A stretch of 64,000 nt of DNA. Source: Leptoclinus maculatus (lineage: Eukaryota; Chordata; Actinopteri; Perciformes; Stichaeidae). The stretch lies in the NCBI GenBank assembly GCA_032191485.1, contig JAVDOI010000009.1:21851843-21915842 (forward strand). The letters run 5' to 3'. The translations under genes were made by a program, and so were the position numbers. Shown piece by piece: positions 1 to 12,810 of this stretch. Position 1 is the first letter of the stretch; each line of letters starts with the position of its first letter. The notes beneath the pieces were generated by a model. It did no database searches. It was not told where the DNA came from and worked only from the letters and a program-made list of their open reading frames with translations.

Positions 1-1058
1 TAGCCAGCTCATCACAAAAGTGGTGACTGAAGATACGCTCCTAAGTTAAGCTTCGTGGAAGGAGAAGTCTTCCGCAAGTTGATGGCGTTTGTTGAGCGCG
101 AGTATAAGCTACCACCGCGGCGAACAACAACTACTAGTGAAGGAGTTGTAATGTTATGAGGAAAGCATGGTGGAAATGAGGGCTGATCTGCAGCTACTGC
201 CATTATAGAAATGCATACACGCTATTCCTATGGTCTCAGACAGTCCCAAGTTTAATAAACATAAACAAACGCTCCCAAAGCCAATAACTAGTGCAAGAAC
301 TCTAATTTGTGATGTCATCAAGTATGATGACGGATCCCTATTATGGGTACATTTTCATTTACATTTCCATGGAAATAACGTATTGGAATTCTTAATTTAG
401 GTTGTATTCCCCTTTAGCAAGAATACATTTCAAACTAAAATCGTGTAGATGACATCGACACAACTATACAGGTTGTTACAAGCCAACTTAAATCAAATAC
501 CAACTCTTAAATTTACATTTTTTTTTGATCAACATGACAAATCAAATTGAACCTAACCATATCATATCAACCATTCCTTAACAAGATCATATCTTGCAAT
601 ATACAAACTGGATTCAGACCATAAATTACAAATGAGTATCAGTTTTTTTTATTTTTCCAGTTGTGGCATCACATCAAAAGGTAGTTTATATTGCTTATTC
701 AAGTAATGTCATTTCATCATGTAAAAAGTTTGTGATGCAGTGAGAAAGTACCAGCTTCATGCCTCAACTACACTCAAACATTTTTAACTGCAAAATCCAA
801 CCAAAGACGAGAGAACTCTTGTTCTCCATTATATTATGACTCCTCCTCAGTGCCACCTGGTTCTCTGCAGTGATAATGTAACATGATGATTCACAGCTTT
901 TTGGGCCAGTGGCTCCTTAAAATGAAGTGTGTCACGCTTGCAACAGCTCACCACATGAATGTGTCTACGAATTGAGAGCACTTCAACAAAATAGCTATTT
1001 TCTCCTTTTAAAATACTCAGATTGCTTCATCTGACTGGCTGAAGAGGTCATTTTCTGC
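1..1058. other. AT-rich non-coding stretch
   Basis: No gene, clear repeat or structured RNA seen. A short minus-strand frame at 12-203 has no recognisable similarity. Confidence 0.5.
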
Positions 1059-1520
1059 ATTTAAAGTTGCAAGATCCGAGACTGGGAGCATAACGATTGC
1101 CTCACAACATGTCGACAGCGGGCTGCTCATAGCTAACAGCGCTAACAGCGCTAACAGCGCTAACAGCGAAAACTACGCCGAGAGTGCTGGCTGAGCCAAC
1201 AGTGTTTGCCTGAGGAGGAACAGGAGGATTGGGGCTTTTGCTTGTGCGATGACGCAGTCGGCCGGGACGGCGTTATCAACTGTACCTGCCGCATGAGAGC
1301 AGTGCATAGCAGCGGCCGTGAGCTGAGCAGTGGAGCACGCTCACATGCAGTAACACACGCTAAAAGCATGCACGGCTGGCCCGGCTATGTCAAGAAAGCA
1401 AGGAGAAGCTCTGATAACAACAAACACAGAGGGTTGACATTACTACACTATATCTTTACATAACAAATAGTTGTTTGCTGCTATATTAATGTTCAGAATG
1501 TTACATGCAGCTCCCTTAAT
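1059..1520 (+). mobile_element. MITE-like element, family 1 copy A
   Basis: The 3' half (ACTATATCTTTACATA, then TAGTTGTTTGCTGCTATATT, then an ATTAATGTTCAGAAT-type end) recurs at about 10.1 and 21.9 kb. The middle shares GGCTATGT(C)AAGAAAGCA and AGAAGCTCTGAT with copy C at 21.8 kb. The end reads, on the other strand, as a diverged version of the family terminal repeat. The left boundary (TTTAAAGTTGCAAG) is approximate. It contains a 9-bp tandem repeat. From memory it resembles a common spiny-rayed-fish non-autonomous DNA transposon; the name was not checked. Confidence 0.6.
1132..1167 (+). repeat. Tandem repeat, 9-bp unit x 4
   Basis: Four exact copies of GCTAACAGC in the left part of the family-1 element. 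Confidence 0.95.
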
Positions 1521-1559
1521 GTGAAATCTAAATGTTCTTCTTTCCTGCTCAATGACTTA

Positions 1560-1835
1560 ATGACTCCTCAGATATTACAAGGTTTTTATTTGTCATTGTC
1601 ATTGACGGGGTTACACAACGGAATTTAGATACATGAGAAAAACAAGAAAACATAAAAACAACAATATTCTATATGGAGGGTGGAGGATGAATTAAGGAGT
1701 CTCACAGCCAGAGGAAAGAAGGTGTTTTGAAGTCTGGTGGTTCGGCAGCTTATACTTCTGTATCTCTTCCCAGACGGCAGCAGGGTGGACAGGTTGTGGC
1801 TGGGCTGGGTATTGTATTTTAATATCCCCTACATC
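1560..1835 (-). mobile_element. LINE-like 3' fragment
   Basis: TTTTTATTTGTCATTGTCATTGAC at the low-coordinate end reads on the minus strand as a (TGACAAT)-type tail. The body (GTCTGGTGGTTCGGCAGC, CTTCCCAGACGGCAGCAGG) resembles from memory a very common teleost retroposon tail. Boundaries and class are uncertain. Confidence 0.5.
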
Positions 1836-1846
1836 TAGGGACCTGA

Positions 1847-1867
1847 CCCCAGGTTGGGAAGAACTGG
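1847..1867. mobile_element. hAT-like terminal motif
   Basis: CCCCAGGTTGGGAAGAACTGG resembles the other-strand form of the CAGTG.TTCCCAACCT terminus seen at 21247 and the GGTTGGGAACCAGCG terminus at 23948. It is only a short relic. Confidence 0.3.
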
Positions 1868-1869
1868 TG

Positions 1870-4625
1870 TGACAGCTTCAGTATTTTTCAGTATCTCAAC
1901 ACAACAAAAATACAACAGAATATAGAACTCCGTTTTCATTTTGTCGGTAATCCTCTGATTTCAAAAACACAAAGCAAACTGACAAAGCAGCTTCCACCTG
2001 TCCTTCCTGCCTCATCTGATTTGGAATTACTGAACCCATCCGCTCCAATCACATCCGTTGAGAGAAGGAGAGAGAGAGAGAGAGAGAGATAAACCAAGAA
2101 GCACACAGACACACACACTTGTGCAGAAAGACCAGTGGAGAGTGAAGTGAAGGAGGCTTTGGGTTGGGACTCAAGAGCTCTCATACATCATCCCATTATC
2201 TCGGCTGTGTTTATGCGTGTGTGTGTTCTCGCATTTCTCCTCGTTTGTTTCTGCATGTTGTCTGATGTTTGCATACACGCAAGAATTTGCCTTTGTGCAT
2301 GTCGTGCGTGAGCAGCCAGGAGACGGATGCTATTATTTGCTTGTATACGTTTCCTCTGCTGAGTTTACTGCTTCCATCCATCATCAAAGATTTCTACCGT
2401 CCTCGGACGGGCAAACGTTGGTCTCAACTGCGCTGACTAACGCCAGTTTACACACCAGTGGACTGGTATCGAGGATGAATGGTATCAGGGTCTCAGATTA
2501 TGTCTTTGGCAACGTGGAACACTGAGCAGAAAAGTAGACTGGATGAACGATGGAGGGGCACAGTGGCAGTTCAATCAAGAACGCTGAAGACTGTGGTTGA
2601 TAACTTCATATCAGAGGAACAGCTGAGTGCAGGGAGGTTGGCCAGCGGGGTCTGCTTCAGGGATGATATTTGATAAACTGCCCCGCAGTTCTGAGATGCA
2701 TTTTGAGGATGAAGCAGAGCAGCAGTGGTTTGAAGTTTTGATATATGTCGACTGTAGTAAACAACATAATATCAAAAAGCATGATCCAAACACGTCCTCT
2801 GAGAATTATGTTCATGTTGTGCTAATTTGCAGAAGCAAATATGTTACTATAAGAAAATTTGCTGCCAAAATAACGTTTTATGTCGACATAATTCAGACAC
2901 AGATTGAGATCTCGGTTCGAATTTTTAAAAAGTCGACAGGACAAGACGGGATGTGTAATCTTTCCCGAACCTTAACAGCTTGGCTGAATGTTGCCTAAAC
3001 TTAACCACACAAGGGACTCAGGATGCTATTGTACCCCAACAATCTCCTTACAGCTTGCGTGTGGTACAAACATGTAGCACTTCCTTTTTTGGGAAAAATA
3101 AATCTATTTGATTTGGAGCTTCGTCAACAAACACAAAGACAAATATGTTGATTTGATCATGGCTATGCTTTTTGGAGATGGCCTGAATTCTGTGCAGGAA
3201 TATTAAAGCTCTTAATAGGGATGCATTGTGCAAAATTTCAAGGGAATCGGAGTCCTTACCACTGCTCTGAGTTGATATTTGAATACATTAATTTGCACGC
3301 CTGTATTTGCATGATGTGTTGTTATGGCAGTTTGTACCAACAAGAATAATTTAGAGTCACAGAGAAACTGTATGTGGCATTTTAAAAATCACTAATGAAT
3401 AACTTAATGGAGCCTCATTCAAATGTCGAATGTACCAAATGTTATGAAAACTGGACAACATTTATAGAAGCATTGGTGAGAATATTGCATTCCAAAAAAA
3501 TCAGTTCAGCCATAGCTGACACTGGACATGTGTCTTACAACAGGCGATCCAGGGAAAAATACAACAAGAGTTGAGGATTTATGTGCCAATTTAAAGCGCT
3601 TTGTAATTGGACTTTGTGGCGGCTTTGAATCTGGAGATTCACCAAAAACTAATCAGTTGTTCTCTGGCCTAACTTTCCCCCAAATGTTACTGAAATCTGT
3701 CAGCAAATGTATCCTGCACACTGACAAACACACACAAAAGGTGAACATTTTCCTCACATCAGACTATTGGCAAACCATATGCATCAATTTTGTATTTCTG
3801 TTTATTTCTGCGAGATGGTGTCTGTCACTGCTACTTAGCTGTTCCCTTCAAGTACCTCAAGAGAAACCAAAATGTGTCACTAAGATTTGTTCAAGCGCAC
3901 ATTTTCTGTTTGAAGCTTGGAACACATCACACGATTTAGAGCCCAATTATAACCCGGTTTTGACCGTGACAACGGGCTTTTCAACACTGTGGAGAGTCTG
4001 CAGAAAAGAGGACGGGTCACCTTGGACAGTCGACGCACATTATCTTTAGAGTGCGTCGGGCATTTGGATTCCAATCTCGGCCTTTCAATTGAGCCTCGCT
4101 TTTCAGTCGAGATTTGAAACATGTCTTGTTTTGAGGAATGAGATTGGTGCAAATTGGAACGTAATCCTGCAGTTTGAAGTGTTGGACAACTGTAATCTGA
4201 GTGCAGTCTGCTTGTCTATGACGTAATCTACAAAAGCCAGCCTTATGAATGTGCGATCAATCATTCCACCACCGCACACGGTTTAAAAGTCTTCTGGTCT
4301 GACCAATATTTTTCTTAGCGCTTAAATAAATCACTGGGAACAAAGCCGCTGGTGTCTTCAAGAGAGAGGACGGTGCAAGTAGTTACTCATGAAGACACTA
4401 CTGTAAATGTGAAATATGTTTCACTTTCCCTGCTTCTTCTGGATTTGATGTGTTGTACTTTGTGCTTGTAATTTTGAGGGGAAAGTCTTCACTGAGATTA
4501 ACGTGAACATGATCAGACGGACATTTGTCGAATGTGGTTGTCTTTTCCTTTTTGTACGCATGTGTCTTGCTTTCTCATATTTTCTTGCTAGATAACAGCT
4601 TGGCTGCAAAAAAGGATTTCACTTG

Positions 4626-4627
<2 letters not shown>
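1870..4627. other. Non-coding stretch
   Basis: AT-rich, apparently unique sequence with one GA run (about 2068-2089). Open frames such as 3528-4049 have no recognisable domain, signal or splice structure. Nothing else seen. Confidence 0.5.

Positions 4628-4703
<76 letters not shown>
4628..4703. repeat. (CA)38 microsatellite
   Basis: Uninterrupted CA dinucleotide run of 76 bp. It produces spurious THTH/VCVC open frames on both strands. Confidence 0.97.
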
Positions 4704-4706
<3 letters not shown>

Positions 4707-4877
4707 AAGCAGGGGGTGCAGAGATGTAATATGTAGTGACATGTTTGAGTGGAGCTCAGAGACAGAGTGAGTGAAGCAGGGAACGTCTTTAATGTAACAC
4801 CTACTCATCTACATTAGAAACAAACAAGTTGAAGACAACACCACTTCAGACAGGCTTAGACACTGACTCACACAGTG

Positions 4878-4878
<1 letters not shown>

Positions 4879-4909
<31 letters not shown>
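4879..4909. repeat. (CA)n microsatellite
   Basis: About 15 CA units, 175 bp beyond the longer CA array. Confidence 0.95.
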
Positions 4910-4913
<4 letters not shown>

Positions 4914-5689
4914 AGAATATAAAGGCTGCACTGCCAAAGGAATACACTCCATATTCAGCCATGTTCTCATATGCTTGGTACCAAATATTCAACGAGATAG
5001 AGACATGGAGGCAGTATGGACGCATCACTGCTTTGAAGAAAATGTAAGGTGACCTTCCCTTCCCTGCGTTGTGAATTCAGAAAATACCACGAGCAGAAGA
5101 TGATATAACTCCGGTGCACTGTTAACCTCTGCAGAACACACAAACACAATATCTTACCCATCGCTTTCAAATGACTAACTGAAAACTAAATGAAACTAAT
5201 TGCAATAGCTTTGTAAAGTCGCTGTGCAGTTAAATGCCAAAAACGTAAGACTCGAAAAACTTGTCGTTTGCCACCTCTGACACATAATAGAGTTCTGTGG
5301 CGTTGTGCGTGGGCGTGTGTTTTTTCAGGTTACTAATTACAGAGCGCCACTCTGCATGGAAGGAGCTGTTGTTCAGAGTGAATGGAGGCGCAGCTATCAG
5401 TGGAGAGTCAATGAGAAGGCACAGGCTATAAAGATGGTGGCCGTGATAAGAACAGGTTGCTAGGCACTCTTTTTTTTTCTCCCCTCACCTCTCTTTCTCT
5501 TTCCACCGGAGCTCACTTCATCCAAGCCGAGCCGGTTCATGTGTCTCCGAGGATGATGGGATAGCTTCTGGAGGGCAAACAAGTCAAACTACTTGACTAC
5601 GAAGACACACTGGGGCCAAAAGTTTAAGTATAGATGCTAAACTTTATGCCCTAAGGGGAGATCTGTCTTGCAGCCGCGTAAAACACAAA
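4910..5689. other. Non-coding stretch
   Basis: Apparently unique sequence with a pyrimidine-rich run near 5470-5505. No gene or repeat recognised. Confidence 0.45.
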
Positions 5690-5932
5690 ACACAGAGTCA
5701 AACATGAGACACAATAAATACACAACACATTCTGTACACATGACATCTATTGCACTTCTGTCCATCCTGGGAGAGGGATCCCCTCCTCTCCCTCTTTTCT
5801 ACCCGTTAAAGGTTTTTTTGGGGGAGTTTTTCCTGTTCCGGGACGTCGCATGTGTACAGATTGTAAAGCCCTCTGAGGCAAATTTGTAATTTGTGATTTT
5901 GGGCTATACAAAAATAAATTGAATTGAAATAT
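5690..5932 (+). mobile_element. Teleost interspersed repeat with AATAAATTGAATTG tail
   Basis: Contains CATCCTGGGAGAGGGATCC, GGGAGTTTTTCCTGTTCCG, ACAGATTGTAAAGCCCTCTG and GATTTTGGGCTATACAAAAA, then an AATTGAATTGAA tail. This ordered set recurs in fish genomic sequence (from memory). A diverged second tail lies at 11190-11230. The polyA-like 3' end suggests a retroposon, but the class is not certain. Confidence 0.65.
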
Positions 5933-7134
5933 TTAGAAACAACAACAGCACATACATACACAAACTGGCAGTAAAAAAAACATAAATTGTTGACAGCCTG
6001 GCGTACATCCAGCCATTTATCATCCCGTCTGATCATAAATGGTTAAAACGAGCTCATCATTATCACCCACCAATTTTATATGGACGACAGATCCTCAGCT
6101 GAGTTATGACAACATGAGGTAAAATATTTTTCTCCGGCATGTCCAGAGGGGACAATCTCAAGCTCTCCGCACAGAGCATGAAGCGGAGACTGTAAAATAA
6201 CTCAAACCTTTGAAATAGCTATTTTTTTGGAAGATTGGGCAGACGTTTAGCTGAAGAAGTTAAGGTAGATAAGGCAGTGTGGTGTCAACGATCCTAAAGC
6301 TATGCGGTGCAGCCCGTCCTGTGCCAAACCAAGTGATGATAGAAAAGATAATAAATGACTATCATGGAAAAATACAAGAAAGTATCTTAAGTTTTCCACA
6401 AACTCCCAGACCAATTCAGCCTCAAAATAAAGTGCCGTCAATTTGGGGCTTTTTTACAGATTGCTGTAATAAATGTCATTGAATTTCAGTTGATTATCAA
6501 TTAAGATACAGTCTATATATATACAGCTATTTGTAGTCCTAAACTTTTTCAATGGTCTAACTCTCTAAGAACAAGGAAGCAGTTTTGGTTAAATGTTAGT
6601 CAACACGTTCTTTATTAACAGTAGGTAGAAGATCTTCTACAGTCCTAGTTATGGTGATAACGTGCTCAAAGTTACATGTCAACTCATGACAAACACGAGG
6701 ATGACACATGATAGACGGCCAATGAGTGATCGATACGTTTTCTCTCCATATTGGCACATGCTATCTCTGCAACAGGTCATTCAGTGGTTGAAGTAAACAC
6801 TTTGAAATGGCTGCAGACACTTTCTCAGTTTGATTTCCTCCTGTCATTATCACAGGGATTGGACCTTAAGTGGCTGCTCCCACACCCCGCTTCCTAAAGT
6901 AGTTACACATTGGTGGAGGGAAGACTTTGTATGCAGCTTGAAGATGGAAGCATCTTAATCTTTTTCAACAGCTGGAGAGAATGCGAATGAGCCACAGTCT
7001 GTTTTTAAAGCTCCTCCTGACGTTTTTCAAATAGCTGTCTGATCTGCACAGGACGTATGAAATGTAAACTGAGTATTCGTGTTTTACTTATATGTATAAA
7101 TACATACGTGTTTGTATGTAAAATGGGGAAGTTG

Positions 7135-7136
<2 letters not shown>
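5933..7136. other. Non-coding stretch
   Basis: AT-rich sequence without recognisable gene or repeat. The frame at 6279-6482 has no known similarity. Confidence 0.45.
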
Positions 7137-7177
<41 letters not shown>

Positions 7178-7188
7178 GTGTGTGTGTA
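7137..7188. repeat. Interrupted (TG)n microsatellite
   Basis: TG units with TA interruptions. A CA array lies about 95 bp downstream, so the two are complementary. Confidence 0.93.
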
Positions 7189-7281
7189 ATTGGTGATTCT
7201 GACATGTTTGCTGGATCATTCAACGCCAAAACAACTGTAACGGACGGCTGAACAAACCCATTACTCTGGCTCAGTGCTTCT

Positions 7282-7312
<31 letters not shown>
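7282..7312. repeat. (CA)n microsatellite
   Basis: About 15 CA units, inverted relative to the TG array at 7137. Confidence 0.95.
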
Positions 7313-7314
<2 letters not shown>

Positions 7315-7736
7315 GAGACTCAACAATGACCCGCAGTGACTTCAGACGACCACATGACCTGCTTTACACTCCATGGGAAAAGGGCAGGCAAAGAAAGAAG
7401 TGGTGGGGTGGAATAAAGAAAAGTTGAAATGGATAGTTGGGGTAAGTACTGGAGGAAATCTGTGGCATTGTTTTAAATAAGATCAAGAGGAATTAATTAA
7501 TTCTCTCAACATCTGTGTTTACCAGATGGGTGCAATAGAATATTTCCAATCAACTTCCCGACACACAATCAAAAGCAACCCTATCTAACCTGTACTATCA
7601 TCTACAGGTGTTTGTGTGTGTGTTTGTGTGTTTGTGTGTTTGTTGGGAAGGTGTGGGCATTAAATTGAGCGATGGAGTGCGCTCATTGATTTCCACAGTA
7701 AAGGAAAAGTAATCTTCTCTGGGCTGGGTTCAATTT

Positions 7737-7789
7737 GTGTGTGTGTGTGCCTTTCTATGTGTGTGTGTGTGTGTGTGTGTGCGCCTTTC

Positions 7790-7868
<79 letters not shown>
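7737..7868. repeat. Compound (TG)n microsatellite, about 130 bp
   Basis: Long TG array broken twice by a CCTTTCTAT block (near 7750 and 7783), a sign of local duplication within the array. Confidence 0.95.
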
Positions 7869-7872
<4 letters not shown>

Positions 7873-8721
7873 CAGGATCGCTCTGTGATTGAAACAGTGG
7901 TCAGAAAACAGTATTAGAGATTTTATAGGCTCTCCTCGTACATATATCACTCCCAAATCAGTTGATAGCAGATCCTAATTGCAGCAATAAAACAGGAACA
8001 ATGCCTGTTCTGTCCTCGCATGCTTTTATTTGCGAGGATGTGGAAGCGTTCAGGTCAGGTTCGCCTCTACAGCTCTAAATTGCTTTCCAGCGAACTGGTA
8101 CATGACATTTTTCAACCGGTAGAAAGGAAAAATACGCCTCTTTGCCTCACAGAGCAAGTCGTACTGTATGGGCAAATAAAGCATCGGAGGCTTGTAAGAT
8201 TTATAATGCCTATAATGCCTATAATGTCTGAAATTGAGGGACCTTTTAATATGAAAAGGATTCTAAAAACACGTTGTTTTTTTTAACAATATGAACACTT
8301 GCACCATCCTCACAGCCTCTGCCCCCGACAAACAAAAGGTATTGTGGATATTTAGATGTCCCTTTATCATTGTAGTCCATCCTAATGCTTTGTTGTTTAA
8401 CACATCCCAATGGGAGACGCACTAAGAAATAAATCTTCTTTTTTTTTCTATCAGTAATGGTCAATTCCAGAGACACATAGAGGACCTTAGCGATGAAACA
8501 TAACCAAGGTTAATTCAATATAATCTTCTCCAAGTGTGATTTATCCGATTGCCAATAGTGCAGACAGACACTCCGTCTGGAAATATTTATCTTATTGATT
8601 TAACAGCATTTTGTTTTTATAATGTATCATTCATTAGAAGACTGATGTTGTTTGGACACATGAAAACATATAAATCTCCCAATAATGGATAGCGGTGATG
8701 GGTTAGGTGATAAACAGTCTT

Positions 8722-8784
<63 letters not shown>

Positions 8785-9458
8785 GTGTCAGTGTGTGATA
8801 AGGAGGAAAGACATGTCAAGACAAACTCTTGAGCAGTAGATGATAACCAGTAGATAAGTGATTACTAGCATGCAGTCTTCATGCTTACACTTAGCCTTGG
8901 CCCCTAGACTTTACATTTATAATATGTCATACCGATAAATATTACTTATCTAGGCTCTGGGAGGGGTTTACGAACTTAAGACCTCCATGGATTCAAAACG
9001 CATTATATAAATGGTAATAATTAAACCTCAAGGTGTCATGTCAACAGTTTTATGGATGTGTCTTGTATAATGGTGGTCTATGGGGAAACATCTTTTTTTA
9101 GGCCGCAGGGGGATTTTGCAACTGCAATATCTTAAGTGGCCACAGAAAAAAGACATTGTAGCAAGGCTAAGTGATGGCACGGCATCCAGCTCTCTTAATT
9201 CATCTCGAGTGAAGCATTTAGCAGCTAAAGAGACTATATTTCCAGTTGGCAGAGACCAAAAACAGAGCTGAAAGGAGAGTAAATATAACACACTTCTAAA
9301 GCCTTGACAGCACACTCGTAGGACGAGTAGACTTATTTTGCTATTGAAGCCTGAATAATGGCCATTGTGAGCGCGAGTGTCACTTCTCCCGCTACTCACA
9401 GCCATTTCAGCTGCCTGTTTTATAAAGTTCGACATGCACAAGCATTGAATAACAGAGC
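7869..9458. other. Non-coding stretch with one TG array
   Basis: AT-rich. Contains a 10-bp periodic TATAATGCC-type triplet at 8202-8229 and a TG array at 8725-8789. The minus-strand frame 9028-9441 (137 codons) has no recognisable domain and no splice context. Nothing else seen. Confidence 0.45.
8725..8789. repeat. (TG)n microsatellite
   Basis: About 32 TG units with one GC interruption near the end. Confidence 0.96.
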
Positions 9459-10474
9459 GTTAGAGGAATACTTCATCCACAAAATAACCGTTTGCATATA
9501 AATTACTCACGGCGTATTACCTTAAATTCTTGAAGAAAACGTTTCTCGCATGTCTCCTCAGCGAACGGAGAACACAAACTGAATATGTCCTTGTACGTGC
9601 TGCAAGTTTAGACAATATACCGATATGTTGGTAGTTGCAAAATTGTTTTTAAACACTTTTGGTGAAAATGCATGTTTTTAGGAAGTACTGAGCATACGAC
9701 TGGATAAACGAGACCTTTATTATACTGCACGAGTTGTGTGAATGGTAATGGATGTATTTATATAGTTGTGTTTCTGTTGTTAAAGGTGCTAAACACAAGA
9801 GTATTGCTATTAGAGGTCAGAACAAATGGAACGTTTTACAAACCGTCATCGCTGGAACTGGGCTCCGGGAAACGCCTGGCTGTCATTTTAAATGAGTGGA
9901 AAATATTTCAAAGATGTAAACCATCAATTCACACTTAAGGATGAATTCCATGTTTCTATAAACTGGTGTATTAAAAATTATGCAAAACTAGCCCTCAATA
10001 GTAAAACACGTCACAAACTCTAACGAATGTCGCGGTGAGAAACTTATCAGCCGCAGCCTCCGTATCAGCGCAGTGCAGAGCGGCGACGGTAGACATTAAT
10101 CCACTATATCTTTACATAGAAAATAGTTGTTTGCTGCTATATTAATGCTCTGAATATTGTATTTAGCGCCTTCAATTTTGGACCCCATTTACTTCAGTTC
10201 ATCAAGGATTTACTCCGTTTTCAGATTCTCTATTCACTGTGGAATCATGTGTGAAATGCACTTTATTAATGTTAGAGAATGACAGCAAAGGGGGGGAGAC
10301 AGAGGGGCCACGGTTCGGAATTGAACTTGGGCCGCTGCCAAGGACTCGGCTCACATGGGACACATGGTGAACTTGAGGTCACTCCGGGAAAAAGGTTTTC
10401 TTCAAGATTCAACCGAAGACGCGGCGAGTGATTGATGTGCAGATGTTCATTTTGTGGGTGAAGTATTCCTTTAA
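9459..10474. mobile_element. MITE with about 90-bp terminal inverted repeats, carrying a nested MITE
   Basis: The left end (AGGAATACTTCATCCACAAA at 9463 onward) is matched by the reverse complement of the right end (TTTGTGGGTGAAGTATTCCT, ending at about 10471). Pairing continues inward: ATAAATTACTCACGGCGT against the inverse of ACGCGGCGAGTGATTGAT, then CTTGAAGAAAACGTTT against the inverse of AAAGGTTTTCTTCAAG. No transposase frame is present, so it is non-autonomous. Element family 1 copy B (9779-10179) sits between the arms. The superfamily is not assigned; a TTA-type target duplication is possible but unproven. Confidence 0.75.
9779..10179 (+). mobile_element. MITE family 1 copy B, nested, about 400 bp
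   Basis: Starts TTAAAGGTGCTAAACACAAG and ends ...GCTCTGAATATTGTATTTAGCGCCTT. The ends are inverted repeats of about 30 bp (AAGGTGCTAAACACAAGAGTA against AAGGCGCTAAATACAATATT). The 3' part is shared with copies A (1.4 kb) and C (21.9 kb). It contains no coding capacity. Confidence 0.75.
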
Positions 10475-12810
10475 GTTGGGTTTCTTGCTCCTGTGCGCTC
10501 ATGTGCTGCATGGAACCATTTCGTTGTATATTCAGTTATTCATCCATGCAGTTGGCATGAATAAACATTAGAAAATATACAGGGAGAGAACGTTGGCCAG
10601 TTTATTATTGTTTTTTTTTTAAACTTAGTTTGTCCCGGCGAGGGAGAGAAAAAAAAAATGTAATACTGATATGATCTGAGAAGATTGACTTCCTCAACTT
10701 TAAATGGGCTCTTTCACAGTCGTTCCTAGTTTGTTAAAGTCATAATATGGATAAGATCTGACTTAATTGAGATGATAAATTGATTCAGTGATCTCGGAAA
10801 GTGGAACAAGAGGTGCGGTTCTCTCTGTGTCATGAGGACTGTCTGGTTGTTTTGTTGTTTTCCTGGCTTCCATGTCTCCGTCTCAAGCCCCAGGCCATGT
10901 CCTCTCCCCTAACTCCCCAGACACTGCCATTCTCTACCTGCCCACCTTTTCACATTCCCTCATCAGACCTGCAGTACATATTCAGTACCAGCCTCTTTTC
11001 CCTAGTCAGTTGCCTAGTTAATGTCGCTTTGTTGCTTCATACCATTGCTGATATTGTCACTCTGCTTGTCCTATATTACAATTATAATGCGCACAAGTGA
11101 CGGACTTCAACGCTTCTAAAAACACTTTAGTGGGGATTGGCCGTAAGGATAGAAGGTGTTTACGAATTGTAAAACAGGGTTAGGGTATACTTGTGATTTT
11201 TGGGCTATACCAAAAATGACTTAACTTGACACGGGCAACACTTTTTTCTTTGTTCATATTGTTATGGCTCTGCTCTAGTGACACCCAGAAAATCTGCAAC
11301 ACACAGTCGGTTTTATTTTCTAAATCAAGTCATTTTTATTTTGTAACACATTTGATGCAGAAGCTCAGATGAGCATTAGTAGACCAGTAGACCAAGTCAA
11401 TGATAGGGCCGGATGATTTGTCATTATAATAATTGAAATAATAGCCAAATGTAGAATTACTGTACGACTTGTAATATGAAGATATCTCTGATGCAGCCGC
11501 AGTGCAATGACGAGTAATAGGAGGTGCAAATATTTCAATAATCTAAAAGCCTCAGCTTTAACATCTGGCTTTGATCCTTTGAGTCCTTCAGAATCAAAAA
11601 GCAAGAGCTTATTTCAAGGCTCACCATTTTCCACAAACTGCAATCACAATAATCATCACAATCACACAGGAAGAAGTCCATATCCAGCAGGATGATAGCG
11701 TGATGCAACAGAAATGCAGACAAAAAACACGTTTAGAGTAAAACTGGTGATTCTCAACCAGAGAGCTACTTTCCTCTGATTTTTACATGTATAATCAGTA
11801 ACACGGTCTGATCACACAATTACGACAGATTTCAGCAGTGGTAGTTACCCTTTCAGCCTGTTTTGATTAGTCAACTGACAGTTTACCTGCAGGGGGGAAG
11901 CAAGGCCCGGTAGAGTGATTGCCAATCATACAATCAGAGCAGCTATTATGCTATTATGAATCATGCCTATTCTACTGGCATGCACTCTCCTGTGGGTTTG
12001 ACAGAGAAACTTTGTACTTGCAACAATTTTAGTATTACTACGAACTGCACGCCAGTGAAATGTAGGAAATGCTGTTTTACTTGCCGTGAGTCTTGGCCCT
12101 GTTGCACCAAATTCCATAGAAAACAATGAAAAGCTGCTTAAAAGCAATTCAGGAAAAATAAAAAAGCCTTGTCTTTAGCAGGGAACGAATCTTCAGATGA
12201 TGATGATGATGAAATTGTGAAAATGTGTATTTGAATGACTATACTGGTATTAAGAAATACATACACACAAATGCCCTCCAAGAACACCTCAACATCCCCC
12301 GTTTTTAAAAAAATGTTTCCAGCACCCCCAAAGTTCTCTGAACTTCCCCCGTTAACAAATGCTGTAACTGAAAAAGCAATTAAAGCTCATTTTGTTGAGC
12401 GATGTTATATAGTTACAGTTTCCCCTCATTGATTCCTCGTTTCACCAGGAGCTGTTAGAATAAATAGTTTAAGGGGGCGGGGGAGCTAAACCATGTAGTA
12501 TCTTGGTCAGAAAATGTCAAACCTCAATACGTTGTTTTTTAAGATAATATGCCAATTGTGGTGTTATTTCTTTCTTTTTTTTGTCCTTTTTTTTGTGCAT
12601 CCATAGAAATGACCAGTTGTTTGTGTATATATAATAATATGAATAATATATCTATATTTATTCATTATATATTCTGTTAAAACAAAGTGTTGCCTTTCCA
12701 AAATGAGTGAAACCAAACATTGCTTTCCTCATTTTGCAACTTTTTGTGATGGGAGTTCTCTGCGCATGATTTATCTGTTTGTCACTTTTCTTCACTGTGG
12801 TATAATTTGG
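10475..12810. other. Non-coding stretch
   Basis: AT-rich sequence, including a retroposon-tail relic at 11190-11230 and an (ATG)n run near 12197-12211. The frame 10801-11100 is hydrophobic by composition but has no start context or recognisable family. No gene supported. Confidence 0.45.
11130..11230 (+). mobile_element. Retroposon tail relic
   Basis: TGATTTTTGGGCTATACCAA followed by a TGACTTAACTTGAC tail matches the end of the repeat at 5690-5932, diverged. Confidence 0.4.

Noticed and set aside
3528..4049. Plus-strand frame of 173 codons
   Set aside because: No recognisable domain, AT-rich composition like its flanks, no promoter or splice signals; compatible with chance.
4628..4703. Regularly spaced repeats as a CRISPR array
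   Set aside because: Simple dinucleotide repeats in a vertebrate genome; no repeat-spacer structure anywhere in the window.
9028..9441. Minus-strand frame of 137 codons
   Set aside because: No known similarity and no gene context; ends beside a MITE.
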